Shown: piece after piece, positions 6,865-13,578 of the stretch
How positions within the stretch are numbered: position 1 is the stretch's first letter
Layout of the letters: each line of letters opens with the position of its first letter
Source of the DNA: Hypericibacter sp963696655
Lineage (GTDB): Bacteria; Pseudomonadota; Alphaproteobacteria; Dongiales; Dongiaceae
NCBI GenBank assembly: GCA_963696655.1
Contig: CAVOLB010000068.1
Coordinates: 1-18,707 of the forward strand
Length of the DNA: 18,707 nt
Reading direction: 5' to 3'
Position numbers and translations under genes: made by a program
The notes under the pieces: generated by a model
The model's input: the letters and a program-made list of their open reading frames with translations, nothing else
Database searches by the model: none
Told to the model about the DNA's origin: nothing

Positions 6865-9150
6865 TCAAGGCGACGCTTCCAGCTGCGCCAGCGTCTTCGG
6901 ATTCAGGCTCTGGCGGAGCTTGAAAAAGCCCTCCCAGGGATCGCGCTTCAATCGGGCCAACCGATCCCGGATGTTTTCGAGACAAAATTGATCGGATTTA
7001 ATGCGGGGGCCCAGCTCGCGCCAATCGAGGGGCGTGGAAATCGGCGCCCCTTCGCGCGCCCGGGTCGAATAGGGAGCGACCGCCGTCGATCCGCGGTCGT
7101 TGCGCAGATAATCGACGAAGATCTTCCCCTTCCGCGCCGCTTTCGATGCCTTCGCCAGATAACGCGCGGCATTGTCGGCCGCCATGCTCATGGCGACGAT
7201 CTGCGTCAAACGCTTGACCGGCGCCCAGGGCATCGCGGGTTTCAGCGGGGCCACGACATGCAGCCCCTTCCCGCCCGTTGTCTTGAGGAAGCTTTCGAGC
7301 TTGAGTTCCTTCAGCCGCTCGCGCACCTCCCCGGCCGCGCTGACGACCTCCGGCCAGGCGACGCCGGGATCGGGATCGAGATCGAAGATGATGCGATCGG
7401 CCTTGTCGACATCGTCGACCGAAGCGCCCCAGGGGTGCAGCTCCAGCACCCCGAACTGCACCAGCGCGATCAGACCGCGCTCGTCTTCGATCGAGACATA
7501 GGTCTCGCGCCCGGTCTTGCCCTTGACGCTGAAAGGCTTGATGGCGTCGGGCATGCCAGCGGAGAGATGCTTCTGGTAGAAGCAGGCGCCGCTGGCGCCG
7601 TCCGGGCAGCGCACGATCGCCAGCGGCCGCCGGCGCAGATGGGGCATGATGTAGTCGGCGACGTCGACATAATACTGCGCCAAGTCCTGCTTGGTGATGC
7701 CCTGCTCCTTGTAGAGCAGCTTGTCCGGATGGGTCAGCCGGACGCCATGAAAGGTCTCCTCCTTCGAGGAGCGCGGCGCTTCGCTCTTCCTGGCCACGGC
7801 CGGTTTGCGCCGGGCGGCGCGTGCCGGCCTTGCCTTTTCGGTCGCTGACTGCGGCGTGCTCGCTCGTGCCATGATTTTCTCGCGTGTGATCTGGCTGGCG
7901 GGCTTGTCTTCGCGCAAGCCCAGGAACGATGCCTGGCGAACGAGGCCGTCCCGCGTCCAGGTGGCGAACTCAATTTCGCACACCAGCGTCGGTTTGACGA
8001 ATGTGACGCCGCGCCGGGCGGCTGCCGGCAGCGCGTCGAAAGGCGACTTGTCCTGACGGATTCGCTCGAGCCTGCGTCTGAGGGCCAGCGACTGCTGCTG
8101 GCTGAAGCCGGTGCCCACGCGGCCCGCATAGCGAAAGGCCCCGTCGCCGCCATAGCCCAGGACCAGCGACCCGATGCCCGGCAACTCCTTCGTCGGCTTG
8201 GTGAAACCGGCGATCACGAACTCCTGTCGCTCGCGGCACTTGGATTTGAGCCAATCGAGACCTCGGCCCGACCGGTAGGGCGCGTCTGCCCGCTTCGACA
8301 CCACGCCCTCGAGGGCGAGTTCGCAGGCATGGCGATAGATCTCGGCGCCATTGCGGTCGAAATGCTGGCTGAACCGCAACGGTCCGTTCTCGTCCCCGCC
8401 CAGCAGCTCCAAGAGCCTTGCCTTGCGTTCGAGCAGCGGCAAAGGCCGAAGGTCGTGGCCGTCGAGATAGAGGAGATCGAAGAGAACGAAAGCGAGCTCG
8501 CCCTTCTCCTCGCCGCCCAGGATCGCCTGCAGGCGCCCGAAATCGGACAGCCCGTTCTCGGCGAAGGCGACGATCTCGCCGTCCAGCAAGGCGGTCCTGG
8601 CGGGCAAGGCTTCGATGGCCTTGGCGATGCCGGCGAAGCGGTGGCTCCAGTCGAGCCCGCGTCGCGTGAGAAGCCGCGCCCTGCCGCGTTCCAACCGCGC
8701 CTGGATGCGATATCCGTCGAGCTTGATCTCATGCAGCCAGTCCTCCCCCTCGGGCGGCGCCGGGACGCGGGTGGCCAATTGCGGCGCCACGAAATCCGGC
8801 AGGGCGGCGCGCCTGGCCGCCTTCGTCGGCGCGGCCCGCCCGCCCGACCCCGACGCACGCCGCTTCGGCTCGGAGACCGGCGCCGCGGCCCCGATCTTCC
8901 GCGCCTCGCTGTCCCAGACCGATCGGCTGCGGTCAATTTCTTCCATGCTGCGGCCGGAGACGACGCTGCGATCTTCCGTCTCCAGAAGACTGTCGCCCTC
9001 GCCCGGCCGCGCGGCGCTGTCATGGCCCTTGATCAGGAGCCAGTTCTCGCGCTTCTCGCGCGGAGAGCGGTTGCGCATCCGGACCAGGTTCCATTCGCCC
9101 TTCAGCCTTTCCCCGTCGAGGCGAAATTTCAGCCGACCCGCACGGAGCAT
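6865..9150 (-). CDS. ligD: ATP-dependent DNA ligase LigD (ligase-polymerase), phosphoesterase domain truncated
   Basis: A 761-residue enzyme for non-homologous end joining. The ATP-dependent ligase domain (about 115-425) has the nucleotidyl lysine in EIKLDGYR (Lys143), LLDGEIVAF, EGVVSKR and WLKSK. The polymerase/primase domain (about 465-761) shows HPDKLLY, IIFDLDPD with the catalytic pair Asp590 and Asp592, and KTTGGKGLHVV. A K/A/R/P-rich linker joins them. LigD of this PE-LIG-POL order normally starts with a phosphoesterase domain of about 150-190 residues; here only its tail remains (GRLKFRLDGERLKGEWNLVRM, then KRENWLLIK), and the active-site histidines are absent. The ATG at 9150 is the only usable start: an in-frame TGA lies 21 codons upstream with no other start codon between. 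It overlaps the end of ku by 22 bases and has no Shine-Dalgarno site, so translation is probably coupled to ku. Confidence 0.93.
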   Translation of the reverse strand: MLRAGRLKFRLDGERLKGEWNLVRMRNRSPREKRENWLLIKGHDSAARPGEGDSLLETEDRSVVSGRSMEEIDRSRSVWDSEARKIGAAAPVSEPKRRASGSGGRAAPTKAARRAALPDFVAPQLATRVPAPPEGEDWLHEIKLDGYRIQARLERGRARLLTRRGLDWSHRFAGIAKAIEALPARTALLDGEIVAFAENGLSDFGRLQAILGGEEKGELAFVLFDLLYLDGHDLRPLPLLERKARLLELLGGDENGPLRFSQHFDRNGAEIYRHACELALEGVVSKRADAPYRSGRGLDWLKSKCRERQEFVIAGFTKPTKELPGIGSLVLGYGGDGAFRYAGRVGTGFSQQQSLALRRRLERIRQDKSPFDALPAAARRGVTFVKPTLVCEIEFATWTRDGLVRQASFLGLREDKPASQITREKIMARASTPQSATEKARPARAARRKPAVARKSEAPRSSKEETFHGVRLTHPDKLLYKEQGITKQDLAQYYVDVADYIMPHLRRRPLAIVRCPDGASGACFYQKHLSAGMPDAIKPFSVKGKTGRETYVSIEDERGLIALVQFGVLELHPWGASVDDVDKADRIIFDLDPDPGVAWPEVVSAAGEVRERLKELKLESFLKTTGGKGLHVVAPLKPAMPWAPVKRLTQIVAMSMAADNAARYLAKASKAARKGKIFVDYLRNDRGSTAVAPYSTRAREGAPISTPLDWRELGPRIKSDQFCLENIRDRLARLKRDPWEGFFKLRQSLNPKTLAQLEASP

Positions 9151-10034
9151 CGCATGGGCGTCGCCGAGCGGCGCGGCGCGGCGGTCTTCCTGGCCGGCGC
9201 TTTCGCCGGTTCAGACATATTCGCCTTGCCCGCGGCGCCGGCCTTGCGCCCGACGCTCTGCCGCAGCGCCTCCATCAGATCGATGACCTCCGCACCCTTG
9301 TGTTCCGGCTCCTCGGTCCGGATCCGGCGGCCCTTCGACTTCAGCTTCTGCTCGATCAGCTCGCGGAGCGCATTCTCGTAATGGTCCTTGAAGCGCTCGG
9401 GATCGAAGGGCGCGGCCTTTTGCTCGATCAACTTCTTGGCGAGACCAAGCTGATCCCTGTCGACATCGACCTTCTTCATCGCGTCGAAATATTTCCCGGC
9501 CTTCTTGAGGTCCTCGGCGTAACGCAACGTCTCGAGCAGCATGCCCTTGCCGCAGGGCTGCAGGGCCGCGATCCGCTCCCGGCCCGACAGCACGATCTGG
9601 CCGACGCCGACCTTCTTCTCGGCGCGCAGCGCGTCGCGCACCACGGCAAAGGCCTCGAGACCGGCATCGCCATCCGGCACGACGAAATAGGGCTCGTCGA
9701 AATAGATCGCGTCGATCTCGTTGCGATCGACGAATTGCACGATGGAGAAGCTGTCGGCGGATTCCAGGCGGACCGCTTTCAGTTCCTCCGGCTCGAGCAG
9801 GACATACTGGTCCTTCGCATACTCGTAGCCCTTGACGATCTCGTCGCGCTCCACGGCGCCGCGCCCCGGCACCACATTCTGGTGACGGACGCGTTTTCCC
9901 GAGGCCTTGTGAATCTGATGGAAGTGGACTTCGCCGCGCGTGTCGACGGCGTGATAGAGGCGGACCGGCAGCACCACGAGCGAGAGCCGGATGGCGCCCG
10001 TCCAGTAAGGCCGCGCCGTCACGGCCTCAGCCAT
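9129..10034 (-). CDS. ku: Non-homologous end joining protein Ku
   Basis: A 301-residue bacterial Ku, which forms a homodimeric ring on DNA double-strand ends and recruits LigD. The family start is clear (RPYWTGAIRLSLVVLPVRLY), followed by VHFHQIHKASGKRVRHQNV, the KGYEY motif, IDAIYFDEPYFVVPD and the core end KKLIEQKAAPFDPERFKDHYENALRELIEQK. The C-terminal tail is Lys/Ala/Pro-rich as in other bacterial Ku proteins, where it aids DNA binding and LigD contact. The last ten residues or so (PMRCSVRVG) differ in character and are encoded by DNA whose other frame reads as LigD, suggesting that the tail was replaced when the genes were joined. The start codon overlaps the end of a small membrane-protein gene by 8 bases, with no own ribosome site, which points to coupled translation. 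Confidence 0.95.
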   Translation of the reverse strand: MAEAVTARPYWTGAIRLSLVVLPVRLYHAVDTRGEVHFHQIHKASGKRVRHQNVVPGRGAVERDEIVKGYEYAKDQYVLLEPEELKAVRLESADSFSIVQFVDRNEIDAIYFDEPYFVVPDGDAGLEAFAVVRDALRAEKKVGVGQIVLSGRERIAALQPCGKGMLLETLRYAEDLKKAGKYFDAMKKVDVDRDQLGLAKKLIEQKAAPFDPERFKDHYENALRELIEQKLKSKGRRIRTEEPEHKGAEVIDLMEALRQSVGRKAGAAGKANMSEPAKAPARKTAAPRRSATPMRCSVRVG

Positions 10035-10281
10035 TGGAGGTATAGAAGATCAGCAGCGCGCCCAGCGCCAGGATGACGAGGACGAGCGAGGTCCCGAGAA
10101 TGATCCGCAGATGGCCGGAGGTTTCACCCGACCGAGCCTTCTGCGTGCTCAGCGTGGTCTTCCGCGTGTCCTGGGGCATGGCGCGCAACTCCTCGCCTTG
10201 TTCACCGTCGGTCATGAAGGGCTCTGTCGAATCCTGGCTCATCATGCCATCGTCCTTCACCAGGCGTTCGTCGTTCATCAC
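10027..10281 (-). CDS. Small single-pass membrane protein upstream of ku (unknown function)
   Basis: I do not recognise this protein. It has up to 84 residues: a polar, acidic-to-mixed N-terminal part and one hydrophobic segment near the C-terminus (about 59-80, LRIILGTSLVLVILALGALLIFY) that should span the membrane, leaving only four residues after it, as in tail-anchored proteins. The longest frame begins with GTG-ATG at 10281/10278, but the ATG at 10245 has a better ribosome site (AAGGA, seven bases upstream), which would give 72 residues. It starts just after the stop of the small basic protein gene and its stop overlaps the ku start by 8 bases, so it belongs to the ku-ligD transcript. 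Its role is unknown. Confidence 0.65.
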   Translation of the reverse strand: MMNDERLVKDDGMMSQDSTEPFMTDGEQGEELRAMPQDTRKTTLSTQKARSGETSGHLRIILGTSLVLVILALGALLIFYTSNG

Positions 10282-10286
10282 CCGCT

Positions 10287-10589
10287 CTACTTTCCGCGGC
10301 GAGCTCGCGTTCGGGCCGCCTTCTTGGCGGAAGCCGAACGTGCCGTGGCGGGCCGCGCCGCCGCCGCCCGCCCGCCTCGTTTGCCGCCCTTCTTATAAGG
10401 CGCCTTGTTCTCGGGCTTGCCTTCGCCCGACCCGCCGAGCCGGCCTCCGCCGGAGATCTTGTTCTCGACCGCCCAGGCCCGCGCCGCCGCTTCCTTCGGC
10501 GCAAAGCCGCGCTTCTCGAAGCTCTCTTCAATATGCGCCACCTGGCGCTTCTGCTTGGGTGAATATTTGGACTTGTCGCCGCGCGGCAT
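10287..10589 (-). CDS. Small basic protein of the 'plasmid stabilization protein' type
   Basis: A 100-residue basic protein. The N-terminal half (PRGDKSKYSPKQKRQVAHI, then an EESFEKRGFAPKEAAARAWA helix and NKISGGG) matches a small family that is commonly labelled plasmid stabilization protein in proteobacterial genomes, though no mechanism is established as far as I know. The C-terminal half is a Lys/Arg/Ala/Gly-rich tail resembling histone H1 tails and may bind DNA; this is an inference from composition. The frame is open for 21 codons upstream, but the ATG at 10589 is chosen because AGAGGA lies directly before it and the family starts with MPRGDKSKY. It sits 5 bases upstream of the small membrane-protein gene in the ku-ligD transcript. 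In the other direction it is 128 bases from the PRC-barrel gene. Confidence 0.75.
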   Translation of the reverse strand: MPRGDKSKYSPKQKRQVAHIEESFEKRGFAPKEAAARAWAVENKISGGGRLGGSGEGKPENKAPYKKGGKRGGRAAAARPATARSASAKKAARTRARRGK

Positions 10590-10672
10590 GTTCCTCTCCA
10601 TGGTCACCGGCCAGCCCGAGCGCGCCAAGCCCGGACCCGGCATGTTCAGCAATCGCGGGCGGGCCGGCCGGC

Positions 10673-10688
10673 GCGGCGCGAGCGCCGC
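10673..10688. other. Hairpin between PRC-barrel gene and the ku operon
   Basis: GCGGCGC and GCGCCGC form perfect 7-base arms around two bases in a very GC-rich gap. No T-run follows on the minus strand, so strong termination is unlikely; it may stabilise or partly attenuate a transcript running from the PRC-barrel gene into the ku operon. Confidence 0.3.
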
Positions 10689-10717
10689 CCCGACCCGGGC
10701 TCCCGGTTCTGGCCCGT

Positions 10718-11107
10718 TTAGAGCCAGTAGGGCGGGATGCCGTAATAGTCATGAAGGCTCTTGCCCCATTCGCGATCGGCGAGCGTGGACTCGCCCTCGT
10801 AGCGGGGCGCCTTCTTGAGCTTGTCGGCGTCGAGGGCCACGATATAGCCGCTCTTGCCGGTGTCGTAGTTCAGCACCGACCAGGGCAGCGCATAGCGGGT
10901 CTGTCCCAGCCCCAGGAACCCGCCGAATGTCGCGACCGCGTAGGCGACTTTTCCCGACAGCTTGTCGATCATGATCTCGTCCACTTCGCCGAGATGATCG
11001 CCCTTGGGGTTGTAGATATGGGTGCCGTTGACCTTGTTGGCGCCGATGAGGCTGTAGGTCTCACGCTGTTCGAGCGTGCTTTGCGTCTTCGGAAGTGGCG
11101 ATGCCAT
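10718..11107 (-). CDS. PRC-barrel domain protein
   Basis: A 129-residue protein with a single PRC-barrel domain (about 18-90), seen in SLIGANKVNGTHIYNPKGDHLGEVDEIMID, then SGKVAYAVATFGGFLGLG and YALPWSVL. PRC-barrels are small beta-barrels known from photosynthetic reaction centre subunit H and from the RNA-processing protein RimM; stand-alone forms like this are widespread in alphaproteobacteria and often belong to the general stress regulon. There is no signal peptide or membrane segment, so it is cytoplasmic. The C-terminal segment (ADREWGKSLHDYYGIPPYW) is also typical of these stand-alone proteins. The ATG at 11107 has a good ribosome site (AAGGAGA). A near-perfect EcfG-type promoter lies 50-74 bases upstream. 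It may be the first gene of the ku-ligD transcript. Confidence 0.85.
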   Translation of the reverse strand: MASPLPKTQSTLEQRETYSLIGANKVNGTHIYNPKGDHLGEVDEIMIDKLSGKVAYAVATFGGFLGLGQTRYALPWSVLNYDTGKSGYIVALDADKLKKAPRYEGESTLADREWGKSLHDYYGIPPYWL

Positions 11108-11156
11108 TGTCGTCTCCTTGATGATCCGATGAGAGGTGCCCCGGTGATGCTCTGGT

Positions 11157-11181
11157 AACTGCCTCGGACCGGATCCGTTCC
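11157..11181 (-). promoter_or_regulatory. EcfG-type general stress promoter (8 of 9 bases) of the PRC-barrel gene
   Basis: On the minus strand GGAAC (11181-11177), a 16-base spacer and AGTT (11160-11157), against the known alphaproteobacterial EcfG consensus GGAAC-N16/17-CGTT. It lies between the proline-rich protein gene and the PRC-barrel gene, and transcription would start about 40 bases before the start codon. Confidence 0.55.
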
Positions 11182-11481
11182 CTAGCCACGGAGCCGCAAT
11201 TTCAACGGCGGCCTGCGCGGCGTCGGCCCCGGCGGCTGATCGGGCGGTTGCTCCGGCGGCAGCTCGGGACTGCGTTTTCCCGGCGACGGTAGCGGCGGAT
11301 CGGTCGGGCCCGGATCGCCCGGCACGGGATCGCCGGGCATCGGCGGGCCAGGCGGGACCGGCGTCGGCGGATCGGGATCGGGCCGTCCGGGAATGATCGC
11401 CGCATAGCGCGCCCGCGACAGGAGGCGGCGGCGAACGAGGTGCGGCCGCACCGGTATGCCGGTCATGAGTGGCATCGTCAT
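11182..11481 (-). CDS. Proline-rich small protein, unknown function
   Basis: A 99-residue hypothetical protein. The first 35 residues are basic and mixed (PVRPHLVRRRLLSRARYA), and the rest is a low-complexity tract of Pro with Asp, Gly and Gln (PDPDPPTPVPPGPP and so on), ending in a basic KLRLRG. No domain is recognised and no signal peptide is certain. The start at 11481 is supported by AGGAGG five bases upstream; the frame stays open further upstream but that part runs through a terminator hairpin. Proteins of such composition are often surface- or linker-like, but here this would be a guess. It is in the middle of the stress block and on the same strand. Low-complexity GC-rich DNA can create false genes, yet the ribosome site argues for a real one. 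Confidence 0.5.
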   Translation of the reverse strand: MTMPLMTGIPVRPHLVRRRLLSRARYAAIIPGRPDPDPPTPVPPGPPMPGDPVPGDPGPTDPPLPSPGKRSPELPPEQPPDQPPGPTPRRPPLKLRLRG

Positions 11482-11518
11482 CGGAACCTCCTGAGGGCCT
11501 CCAGGCCCCGAAACGGAC

Positions 11519-11550
11519 AGGCCCGGCGTTGCGTGGGCAACGCCGGGCCT
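11519..11550 (-). terminator. Perfect 14-bp hairpin after the Q/N-rich protein gene
   Basis: AGGCCCGGCGTTGC (11519-11532) and its exact complement (11537-11550) around a 4-base loop. It is 67 bases past the stop of the gene at 11617 and upstream of the proline-rich gene. On the minus strand it is followed by a short T-containing stretch (GTCCGTTTCGG). Likely a terminator for the minus strand. Confidence 0.6.
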
Positions 11551-11616
11551 TCGCTCAGACGCATTCAGCAAAACCGTGGTGGTCCAGCCGTCTGCGTCTG
11601 CGCTCTCCGCGAAAGC

Positions 11617-11892
11617 CTAGTTCTTGTTGCCGCGCTCGTTGTCGCGACCGGCGCCGGGCTTGTCCTGCCCGCCCTTGCGATCGACCGGCACGTCACGAGC
11701 CCGGTCCGTGCCGGAGGCGTAGCGGTCCTGCGGATTGCCCGTCTTGTCGCGCTGGCTCGGGTCATGCTGGCTGGGATCGCTCGGCTTCTGACCCTGGCCC
11801 TGCCCCGGATTCCGCTGCGGATTCTGTTGCGCCTGCTGCGCCTGCTGCGGATTCTGATTCTGCTGGGCCGGCTTGTCCATTGGGTTACCCAT
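11617..11892 (-). CDS. Gln/Asn-rich low-complexity hydrophilic protein
   Basis: A 91-residue protein with no recognised domain. Residues 8-35 consist almost only of Gln, Asn, Pro and Ala (QQNQNPQQAQQAQQNPQRN), and the rest is rich in Asp, Arg, Lys and Gly, with no hydrophobic core. It should be intrinsically disordered and soluble, a property shared by many stress-protection proteins of the hydrophilin kind; that role is an inference. The gene is well supported: the ATG at 11892 has AAGGGA eight bases upstream, and a perfect EcfG-type promoter lies 41 bases upstream of the start. A strong terminator follows. It therefore looks like a single-gene stress transcript. Confidence 0.7.
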   Translation of the reverse strand: MGNPMDKPAQQNQNPQQAQQAQQNPQRNPGQGQGQKPSDPSQHDPSQRDKTGNPQDRYASGTDRARDVPVDRKGGQDKPGAGRDNERGNKN

Positions 11893-11932
11893 AATCTGGT
11901 CCCTTCATATTCGGGTTGTCGATATCAGGTAC

Positions 11933-11957
11933 AACGCGAGCGTCCGGACGGGGTTCC
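11933..11957 (-). promoter_or_regulatory. EcfG-type general stress promoter of the Q/N-rich protein gene
   Basis: Perfect match on the minus strand: GGAAC (11957-11953), 16-base spacer, CGTT (11936-11933). The start codon is at 11892, giving a leader of about 35 bases. The consensus is established for EcfG sigma factors, which control the general stress response in alphaproteobacteria. Confidence 0.8.
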
Positions 11958-12050
11958 GCCGCCAGAGATGAAGTCCGGGCCATGCGGGGCGACAGTGCTG
12001 TCCGCGGCTCGCGACGATCCCGCCCACAGGAAAGCCACAAGCGATCCGCC

Positions 12051-12248
12051 TCATTTCTTCCGGCGGCGCTTGGCAGGAACCTTCTTGCCTTTCTTCCGCG
12101 CCTCGGAAATGCCGATGGCGAGCGCCTGGGCCCGGCTCTTCACCGTCCCGCCTTTGCCGCCGGGCCCGCTCTTGAGCGTGCCCTTCTTTCGCTTGCGCAT
12201 GGCGTTGGCGACGGTGCGCGATGCGGATTTCGAGTATTTGCGAGGCAT
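12051..12248 (-). CDS. Small very basic protein (DUF6496-like)
   Basis: A 65-residue protein with about one third Lys and Arg. The sequence begins MPRKYSKSASRTVANAMRKRKKG and contains GGTVKSRAQALAIGISEARKKGKKV, which fits the small DUF6496 family (a tandem of KxVxxxxxxxKxG and VKSRxQAIAIxLSEARK). The biochemical role of the family is not known to me; the high charge suggests nucleic-acid binding. The ATG at 12248 has a good ribosome site (AGGAGA). It follows the SDR gene by 77 bases on the same strand, with a GC-rich palindrome between, and no separate stress promoter is visible, so it may be read from the SDR promoter. Confidence 0.75.
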   Translation of the reverse strand: MPRKYSKSASRTVANAMRKRKKGTLKSGPGGKGGTVKSRAQALAIGISEARKKGKKVPAKRRRKK

Positions 12249-12272
12249 GATCTTCTCCTGTGACTCCGCCGG

Positions 12273-12293
12273 CTCTTCCCGGCGCCGGGAGAG
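12273..12293. terminator. GC-rich palindrome between SDR and DUF6496-like genes
   Basis: CCCGGCGCCGGG (12278-12289) is a perfect 12-base palindrome, extended on both sides by CTC/GAG with one bulged T. No T-run follows on the minus strand, so it is at best a weak terminator or an RNA-stability element after the SDR stop codon. Confidence 0.35.
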
Positions 12294-12325
12294 GCGGCGT
12301 TACTCGACCCCGAAATCCAACGGCC

Positions 12326-13312
12326 TCAGCCGCCGCCGTAACCGCCGACCACCGGGAGGATCTCGCCGGTGATGTAGCTGGAGCAATGGGACGAGGCGAG
12401 GAACACGAAAGCGGGCGCAATCTCTTCCGGTTGCGCGGGCCGCTTCATCGCCGTGTCGGCGCCGAAATGACTCACATCCTCGGCCGATTTGTCGGCCGGG
12501 TTGAGCGGCGTCCAGACCGGGCCCGGCGCCACCGCATTGACGCGGATGCCGCGCGGAATCAGATGGATCGAGAGCGAGCGGGTGAAGGCATGGATGCCGC
12601 CCTTGGTCATCGAATAATCGAGCAGGGCCTTGCTTCCCTGCAGGCCGGTGACCGAGCCGTTGTTCACGATGCAGCCGCCGGGTCGCATGTGCTCCACCGC
12701 CGCCTGTGCCATATGGAAGTAGCCATAGAGGTTGGTCTTGAGCGTCCGGTCGAAATGCTCCTCGGTCAGATCCTCGAAGCGATCGACATGAAGCTGAAAG
12801 GCGGCGTTGTTGACCAGGATGTCGAGCCGCCCGAATTCCTTCGCCACCTGCGCGACCGCATTGCGGCAGAATTGCCGGTCGGCGACGTCGCCCGAGATCA
12901 GCCGGCAGCGCCGCCCTTCCTTCTCGACGGCCTCGCGGGTGATCTCGGCGTCCTCATGCTCGTTGAGATAGAGGATCGCGACGTCCGCGCCTTCGCGCGC
13001 ATAGAGCGTCGCCACCGCTCGCCCGATCCCGGAATCGCCGCCGGTGACGATGGCCACTCGATCCTTGAGCTTCTCGGAGCCCTTGTAGTAAGGCGCGTCA
13101 TACATCGGCGGCGGGGACAGCAACCCCTCCTCGCCGGGCTTCCACTGATGCTGCTTGGGCAAGGGTGGCTCCGGATATCGCCGCGCGCCCGCCTGCATGG
13201 CGCCCTCCGATTTCTCCGGCGGCGCATCCTCCTCGACACGATCGACCCGCTTCTGTGTTTCGCGCTGCTCGTCGGCCGTCTGCTCGACGCTCTCGAATGG
13301 GTCACGTGACAT
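12326..13312 (-). CDS. SDR family oxidoreductase with N-terminal extension (YhdF/YhxC type)
   Basis: A 328-residue short-chain dehydrogenase. Counting from the ATG at 13312, the NAD(P) loop TGGDSGIG is at 90-97, NNAA at 168-171, and the catalytic Ser220, Tyr233 and Lys237 are in place (SVTGLQGSKALLDYSMTKGG). The first ~80 residues are a polar, Glu/Pro-rich extension ending in PPLPKQHQWKPGEEGLLSPPPMYDAPYYKGSEKL, which is characteristic of the stress-linked SDR group that includes Bacillus YhdF/YhxC. The substrate is unknown. A TTG three codons upstream (13321) is also possible and has a slightly better spaced GAGGA. A perfect EcfG-type promoter lies 34-58 bases upstream, so the gene should respond to general stress. 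Confidence 0.9.
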   Translation of the reverse strand: MSRDPFESVEQTADEQRETQKRVDRVEEDAPPEKSEGAMQAGARRYPEPPLPKQHQWKPGEEGLLSPPPMYDAPYYKGSEKLKDRVAIVTGGDSGIGRAVATLYAREGADVAILYLNEHEDAEITREAVEKEGRRCRLISGDVADRQFCRNAVAQVAKEFGRLDILVNNAAFQLHVDRFEDLTEEHFDRTLKTNLYGYFHMAQAAVEHMRPGGCIVNNGSVTGLQGSKALLDYSMTKGGIHAFTRSLSIHLIPRGIRVNAVAPGPVWTPLNPADKSAEDVSHFGADTAMKRPAQPEEIAPAFVFLASSHCSSYITGEILPVVGGYGGG

Positions 13313-13345
13313 GGCCGTCAATCCTGTTCCTCGACTGCCCCAGGA

Positions 13346-13370
13346 AACGCCACGCCTGGGATTGGGTTCC
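13346..13370 (-). promoter_or_regulatory. EcfG-type general stress promoter of the SDR gene
   Basis: Perfect match on the minus strand: GGAAC (13370-13366), 16-base spacer, CGTT (13349-13346). The start codon at 13312 is 33 bases beyond the -10 element. Spacing equals that of the promoter at 11933-11957. Confidence 0.8.
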
Positions 13371-13578
13371 AGAGGACCCGCCCTGGGCCGGCTCCGGGGG
13401 GCCCGAGGGGCGCTCCCAAGCGAAGAACGAACGGTTAACGGTCCGCCCTTATGCTGGCTGGAGTGGCCGCCGCTCGCCCCGCCCCCGGGACAGCGGACGG
13501 CCGCATAGCGGCATACTCGACCGCCGCGAGCGCAGGAAAGCCCCCCGACAAGCCAGCGAGCCTCGATCCAGACCCGCC

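Noticed and set aside
6818..6990. Short plus-strand frame starting MLRALTILAAAALS, resembling a signal peptide
   Set aside because: After about 16 residues it runs antisense into the end of ligD, has no ribosome site and no further hydrophilic domain; probably chance.
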